Source: Coleophoma eucalyptorum
Taxonomy: Eukaryota; Ascomycota; Leotiomycetes; Helotiales; Dermateaceae
Direction of reading: 5' to 3'
NCBI GenBank assembly: GCA_026120035.1
Contig: JALRME010000018.1
Coordinates: forward strand, 124,001-188,000
DNA length: 64,000 nt
Under the pieces are notes generated by a model. The model was not told where the DNA came from and made no database searches. It saw only the letters and a program-made list of their open reading frames with translations. This document shows, in pieces, positions 58,901 to 64,000 of the stretch. A program made the translations under genes and the position numbers. Position 1 is the first letter of the stretch. Every line of letters starts with the position of its first letter.

Positions 58901-61900
58901 AAATTACTATATGGACCTGGAAGTCGCCTTAAGTACTTTGGCCTTCTCGCAGGGTAACGAAGATGACGGTACTACAACCCCTTTAAGCGCCACTTCCAGC
59001 ACCCAAGTCTTTGTTGATGGCGTGAATGCTACCGGCAATAGGCTCTTTGGGCTGCCACCAGCAGAGCCAACCTACATGTGTAACTGGGATTTTGCAATTG
59101 GTGCTGTGACAGGAGAATGCACCTCGGAATTTCTATCTAGGTTGGTCAAGGGAGCAAGCGGCTTCGCCTTCTCTTTTGACGATGATGAGAATGCACTACC
59201 TTCCGTCACTCAACTTGTTCTACATGATGTGACATTTCTCCGCATGTCACTCGAATCAATCCATATATGGCTGCATGTAGATGAAGCGGCGTTTCTCTTA
59301 TCAACAGGTCGTATGTCCTTACTTTTTAATGACTGGGCAGGCTCCCGATATTCCCAACGACTTGATCTCAATTTGCCTGATATCCGATTTGGATGCGTGG
59401 ATGCAGAGTCTGCGTCTAGGCATAGGTCAAGGACACATCAGCGTGTCGAAACCCATGCTCTAGTCGAAACAACGCTGTCATTCTCGATGATACAGCGAAA
59501 GCTCGAGTTTGCCAAGGATCGGCAAAAGCAACAAGACCATATTAGACGCCATGATCAACGGACGCATCGGGCGGATTTCTTGCTACATTCTGACATGTCT
59601 AGCGAAGCCGTTCCTGATACTATCGACCCACCAGCCATGTGTTTCCCACCGATGCCTCTACCAGTTGTAGAGGCATCGGACTTAGTCGAAGACTTTCAAT
59701 CATTCACATCCACTTCTTTACGGAACAGATCCCGCTTTGTCAAGCGGAAACGCTCGTTTCTGTCGTTTTCGAGTACTAGCCAGAGAAGTGCGAAGAGTGT
59801 CCTGCGACACAAGGCATCTCTACATGTTGATAATACTTCTACGTCGGTATCTCGGTCAAGAAGCCTGCAAGCTATTGCTGGTCATGGGGCAATGACACGA
59901 GATATCTCCGCCTCCACTGGTCGGCAATCATCGTTCTATAGTGCTGTTGGTGAGCATAGGGGTTTGCCACCTACTACGGTAACATTTTCAAGCTCATACA
60001 TCGCACCTTACTTCCCTCTCGAATCGGTAGATCCAGATTCAAGAGATCTGCCATCTCTGTCCCAGGACCTGAAAGCTGGGTATGGCCAAAAGCTCACTTC
60101 TTTAACTATCGAAGATATTCAACCAGATAGGGTTAGTGATGACGCTAGGCATATGAGCTTCATCATTGAGCTTCCTCATGGAGTTGCTGCGTTTTGTCGA
60201 CCGAAAGCAGTCGATGCAATTGCCGGACTCTTGGCTGCAATGCAAGCTACCCATCCGGCTGATATCCTTGACACTCTCCAGGTCGACTCCATGAAGGAGA
60301 TATTCGATCTCGCAGCGCAAAAAGTAATGACAAGCAAAGTGGTTGATTTAAAACTAAGGACTCCGGAGGTTAAAGTACGCTTTTTGAACTCCTCGGACTC
60401 CGAAATCAATCAACAGGCTGATAGAGAGAAGCACGATCAATATGATCTAAGCATCAGCGGGCTCAATGTCACCTCCAGGTCAGAGACAGCAGTCAAGAAG
60501 AAGGATAAGTCACAGGTTGCAAAAGAGTCATCTGCTTTGCATGTATCACTCACTTCCGCTGGCCTTTCTGCGAAGGAGCGTTTCGGAGATCTGGATGATC
60601 CGCAAGCAGCAGTTCATGTTGGTATAGAAGATGTCGTCTTATGGGCAGCATCGTCAGAGAACCAGTCTGCCAATGTCTCCATAAAAGTTATCGAAGCGAC
60701 CACTGTCAGTAGAAAGGTCGAATATCTTGCATCATTGGTACATCGAACGAAGGTTGTGGCAACTAATATGGCTGATACATTCTCCGCCTTGGCTTCTCAG
60801 CAACGAAACCGCGTTCAATTATTCACATACTGTGTGGCCACGGCTGGACAAGAAGCGACTGATCCTTTATTCCTTACCAGGCCATCTTATGTTCTCCGAT
60901 CGGCTTCGGAACACTTACGGACAACTGACTCCTGGAAGATTGTTACCAGACTTCGTCATATGTACTCAAGCCTTGGAGCCTCAACACAACAAGATATTGT
61001 CTTCCGCTGTTTGAACAATTCGGAAATCCTCCCTCAAGACGCACAACATCGCGTCTTATCCGTCTTTTCGCAATGGAGAAGCTGGGACTTGCACGACCTT
61101 AACGCCTGCCTGGTGATGGGAAAAGTTTATGGATCATCGACTAACCTGAGCATCAAAGAAACCCCTGCTTCTCAACCAACAAGAGTGTCTTTCAGAACGG
61201 AACTTATCAAGTTGGTACTAGATCCTGGCCCGAAGCAGAACGAAATATCGCTTGGCGCTATCACTGCCATTATTGAAGACAAGATGTCTTTTCCCAACGT
61301 AGAACCCGAACCACACATACATCCTACACTGCAATATTCCACGGTTGTGCAGGTATATTGTGCCGATGCATCAATCAATCTCAACTGGGAGTTGTGTGAG
61401 CTAGCAAAGGACATTTTGGCTCTTTTTCAGCAAAACGATCCAAAAGAGTTGGCTACTAGAGGCCCATTATTTGTAAACCCTACCATCGTCTCAGATAATC
61501 ATCCGCATAGCCGTAAAATACATGTCGTCGTGGCCACTGGGCAAGGCTCTATAACCCTGGACACTATCAACATCCGCGCTGAATCGATCAGTGAAGGGTT
61601 GAAAGCATCCTTCGTCTATACCAAGGAAGCCGAAGAAAACCCCCAGACCATAGCTAATATCATGCTTTCAGCTAAAACTGCAAAATCTAAGATTCGAAGT
61701 CACTCCCAAGAGCTGACTATTTCACAACTGCGCTTCCCGAGCGTCTTTGCTTCTTTTGAAAGCGATACGCATGAGGATTCGACGAGGAATATCTTCAAGG
61801 TGGCTGCAAGCTCACAGGAACTGTCTTACGTTGTGCGTCAGGACACTCTAGTACTAATCGAGATTCTTGATCTGTTGCTTGGAGATGAAGTTGCTCAGAT

Positions 61901-64000
61901 CAATCGCCTAAGAAAAAGTTTGCCATCCAGCAGCTCACCTAAACCGGAATCCACGCCATCCATGGCCTCTGATCAGGTAGAACGCACGGTTAATAAAATC
62001 AACATTGCGCTATTCCTCGACATGTACCATATTAGTCTGCCTCTATTGCCATCACTGACCTACAATATTTCTGGTGTTGTTGCAAGGACTACTGTGTCAG
62101 CACAATTTGGCTCAGACATCATCTTTGATTTTGATGTCAAAGAACACTCACACGATATTCAAACGACGTCGAACCATAAGCCTAGGAGTATTTCTCTGCT
62201 TCAAATGCCTCCAACAAATGGCCGCGTTACCAGTCATATGACAGATGAAGAAATCAGTGTCTCTGTCTTCATATCTGTAGAGCCAGTGGAGATGGATGCA
62301 GCAGCAATCCATAGCCTCCTAACAGCTCTCAATAGACCGGAAATATCAAGTGTAATGAACGATATACGGGACGACGTGAAAGGCGTCTCGACACACTTCG
62401 AGGAAATATTCGGGTCTCAACAGAAGCCATCCACTTCCCCGGTTGAGGGCAGACCAATCATATATGATGGCCATCTCACATTTGCAGGGTTAGACATATT
62501 TGCTACGGCTCCTGGCTTACAAGACTCCGAAAAATCAGCAAGGATTGATTTCAACCTTGGAAGCGTGCAAGTACAAGCGTGCAACCGCATGGAACAGCGC
62601 GGGCCAGTCCTTGCGTTCCCTGAGGTGCGTGTTGGCCTCCGTCAGATTGTGCTGGAGCTTTCAAGGTGGGATGAAAAAGGAATGGAGCCGTGTGGCAATG
62701 TAGCCTTTGGCGCTTTCCTAACTGCCACTTCGAAATTGACATCGTTGGGTGAGGAAGTACGCTCATTCCATCTAAAGAGTGACCAACTTGAAATCAACCT
62801 ATTTGCGGAAACGGCTTCTTGTGCCGTCGACATCCTGGGCCATCTGCAGAACAAGATTAAAGATCTTGATCTCTCCCGCGAGAAAAAGTATTTGCGACAA
62901 TTACGCAAACCAAAGCCTCGAATCTCTATTAGGGACGATGTTTCAGAGCAGGCTAAGAGCATCTCTGGCTCAACAACACTCTTTGCCTCAATGTACTCCC
63001 TCGAGCTTCTGAATATTCAGGTCAGCTGGTTTGTTGGCGACCAAACAATGGATCATTCTTTTGATCATGAGATGGAGAATCTTGTGCTCTCCATTAAAAG
63101 AATCGATCTGTCAACTAGAAAAGAGAATTCAGCAAGGCTTACCATTGAAGATTTCCAGCTTCAGATGGTTCCTGAGTCACAAGATAAGATTTCCCGGTCC
63201 TTAAATTCGGCTTTACTTCCGGAGGTGATATTTAATGTTGGCTATGTGTCGACAACTGATGCTCGCCGACTCGCATTTCAAGCTGCCGGGAAATCTCTCG
63301 ACCTGCGACTGACTTCTCAGTTCATCAGGCCTGCAGTAGAACTCAAGAGATCTATCGGCTCTTCAGTTGACAAGGTTCGCGCTGCCACAGCCATGTGGAA
63401 CACACAAGCGACGCGCAGTACCGTCGAGAGCACTGCCAATGAACCATTCTTTGGCAAGAAGAGAATGGAATCGCTGTTGGTCGATGCAGACTTCGCAGGT
63501 GCTGTTGTACACCTAGCTGGCAAAGGCGCCCCAGAAAAATCTACGCAGGGAGTCGGACACAGTAGTGTACCTCAGTCAGGCCGGTATGGACAATTCACAG
63601 GTACAGACGCTGGCAGCAATACGGTTCTTCGCGCTCCAGGACTTGCATGGAAAGTGGAATACAAGGACAGTGTGCTCAATGAACCGTCTTTGAACGCCGA
63701 GGTGAAGGTGGACGCATCGTCGAATATACTGTATCCCGCTGTCGTCCCACTAATATTGGAGATGTCTTCGACAGTCAAAGAAGTTGTGAGTGATGGTGAC
63801 GAGGACAAGGAGCCTCTTCAGCCGAAGGAGCCTCTGCAGCCGAAGGCACCGCCCCAAAAATTCATGAGTGTCGACGAGGACAACATTCTGACAGCGGATC
63901 CAAGTACTGTCCTAGGCCGCACACGGCTCAACTTAGGCTTGCGGATATGTAGGCAGGAGTTCAGTCTCAGTTGTCAGCCAATTGCGCGGGTAGCTGCAAC
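55958..64000 (+). CDS. csf1: Csf1, bridge-like lipid transfer protein (partial, runs off window)
   Basis: Csf1 belongs to the giant rod-shaped proteins (relatives of BLTP1/Tweek) that move lipids at membrane contacts. Coding starts at ATG 55958; exons are 55958-56013, 56063-56098 and 56153 to beyond 64000. About 2646 codons are visible without a stop, and the C-terminal part is missing. The N-terminus MSSRGLTSTSLTPNLGFNW leads into a membrane anchor split by both introns (VFLVELLVCGIV and TLFFLFYFNRVFATLISYGI). Then come WHKYRVYIDIQAIQISLLGG and IFFKGIRYHGNNETILIHSG, the conserved first repeat of the lipid-groove scaffold. An acidic, Ser-rich insertion (about 90-220) and HRSRTHQRVETHALVETTLS later are typical of fungal members. 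The third exon alone exceeds 7.8 kb. Confidence 0.92.

Overview
The window is nuclear DNA of a filamentous ascomycete (Pezizomycotina). The gene density, the roughly 51 short introns that can be placed (mostly 40-85 nt), and the gene set (fungal NADPH nitrate reductase, Zn2Cys6 factor, LaeA-like methyltransferase, CYA-5-like PPR protein, Csf1) all point there. A Leotiomycetes-type host is my guess from general protein resemblance only. Sixteen protein-coding genes are supported, one further small gene is tentative, and no rRNA, tRNA, CRISPR array or intact transposon was seen. Exon models were built by joining reading frames at splice sites. Every complete model closes to a whole number of codons, but none has transcript support here.

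Layout. 0.3-4.2 kb (-): UPF2 of nonsense-mediated decay. 6.25-9.0 kb (+): nitrate reductase, with a NIT4-type palindrome and GATA-factor sites upstream. 9.3-11.3 kb (-): SRP68. 11.7-15.2 kb (+): mitochondrial PPR protein. 16.1-17.2 kb (+): protein with two homeodomain-like modules. 17.8-19.3 kb (+): FAD monooxygenase. 19.75-22.1 kb (-): secreted GH89 alpha-N-acetylglucosaminidase. 22.9-24.8 kb (-): methylenetetrahydrofolate reductase. 26.0-28.8 kb (-) and 29.2-30.1 kb (+): the divergent pair GCP2 and proteasome alpha-5. 30.3-34.0 kb (-): Zn2Cys6 regulator. 36.9-38.5 kb (+): Rrp8. 38.8-40.2 kb (-): Ddi1. 41.4-42.5 kb (+): GNAT acetyltransferase. 42.6-43.3 kb (-) and 43.6-45.7 kb (+): URA5 and NOG1, sharing a 286-bp promoter. 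45.7-49.9 kb: a gene-poor gap. 49.9-51.5 kb (+): LaeA-like methyltransferase with nine introns. 53.2-55.4 kb (-): DUF300 membrane protein. 55.96 kb to the window edge (+): Csf1-type giant lipid-transfer protein, cut by the edge.

Most genes are conserved housekeeping functions: RNA surveillance, protein targeting, proteasome, ribosome biogenesis, pyrimidine and folate metabolism, and microtubule nucleation. The accessory part is the methyltransferase with its gene-poor surroundings, plus the monooxygenase and GH89 genes. I found no evident biosynthetic cluster and no clearly new multi-gene system. The most unusual signals are in gene structure: four GC-AG introns among about 51, two of them in the methyltransferase; a ddi1 start codon split by an intron (AT|G); microexons of 13 and 18 nt; and a nitrate reductase intron that splits a heme-ligand histidine codon.
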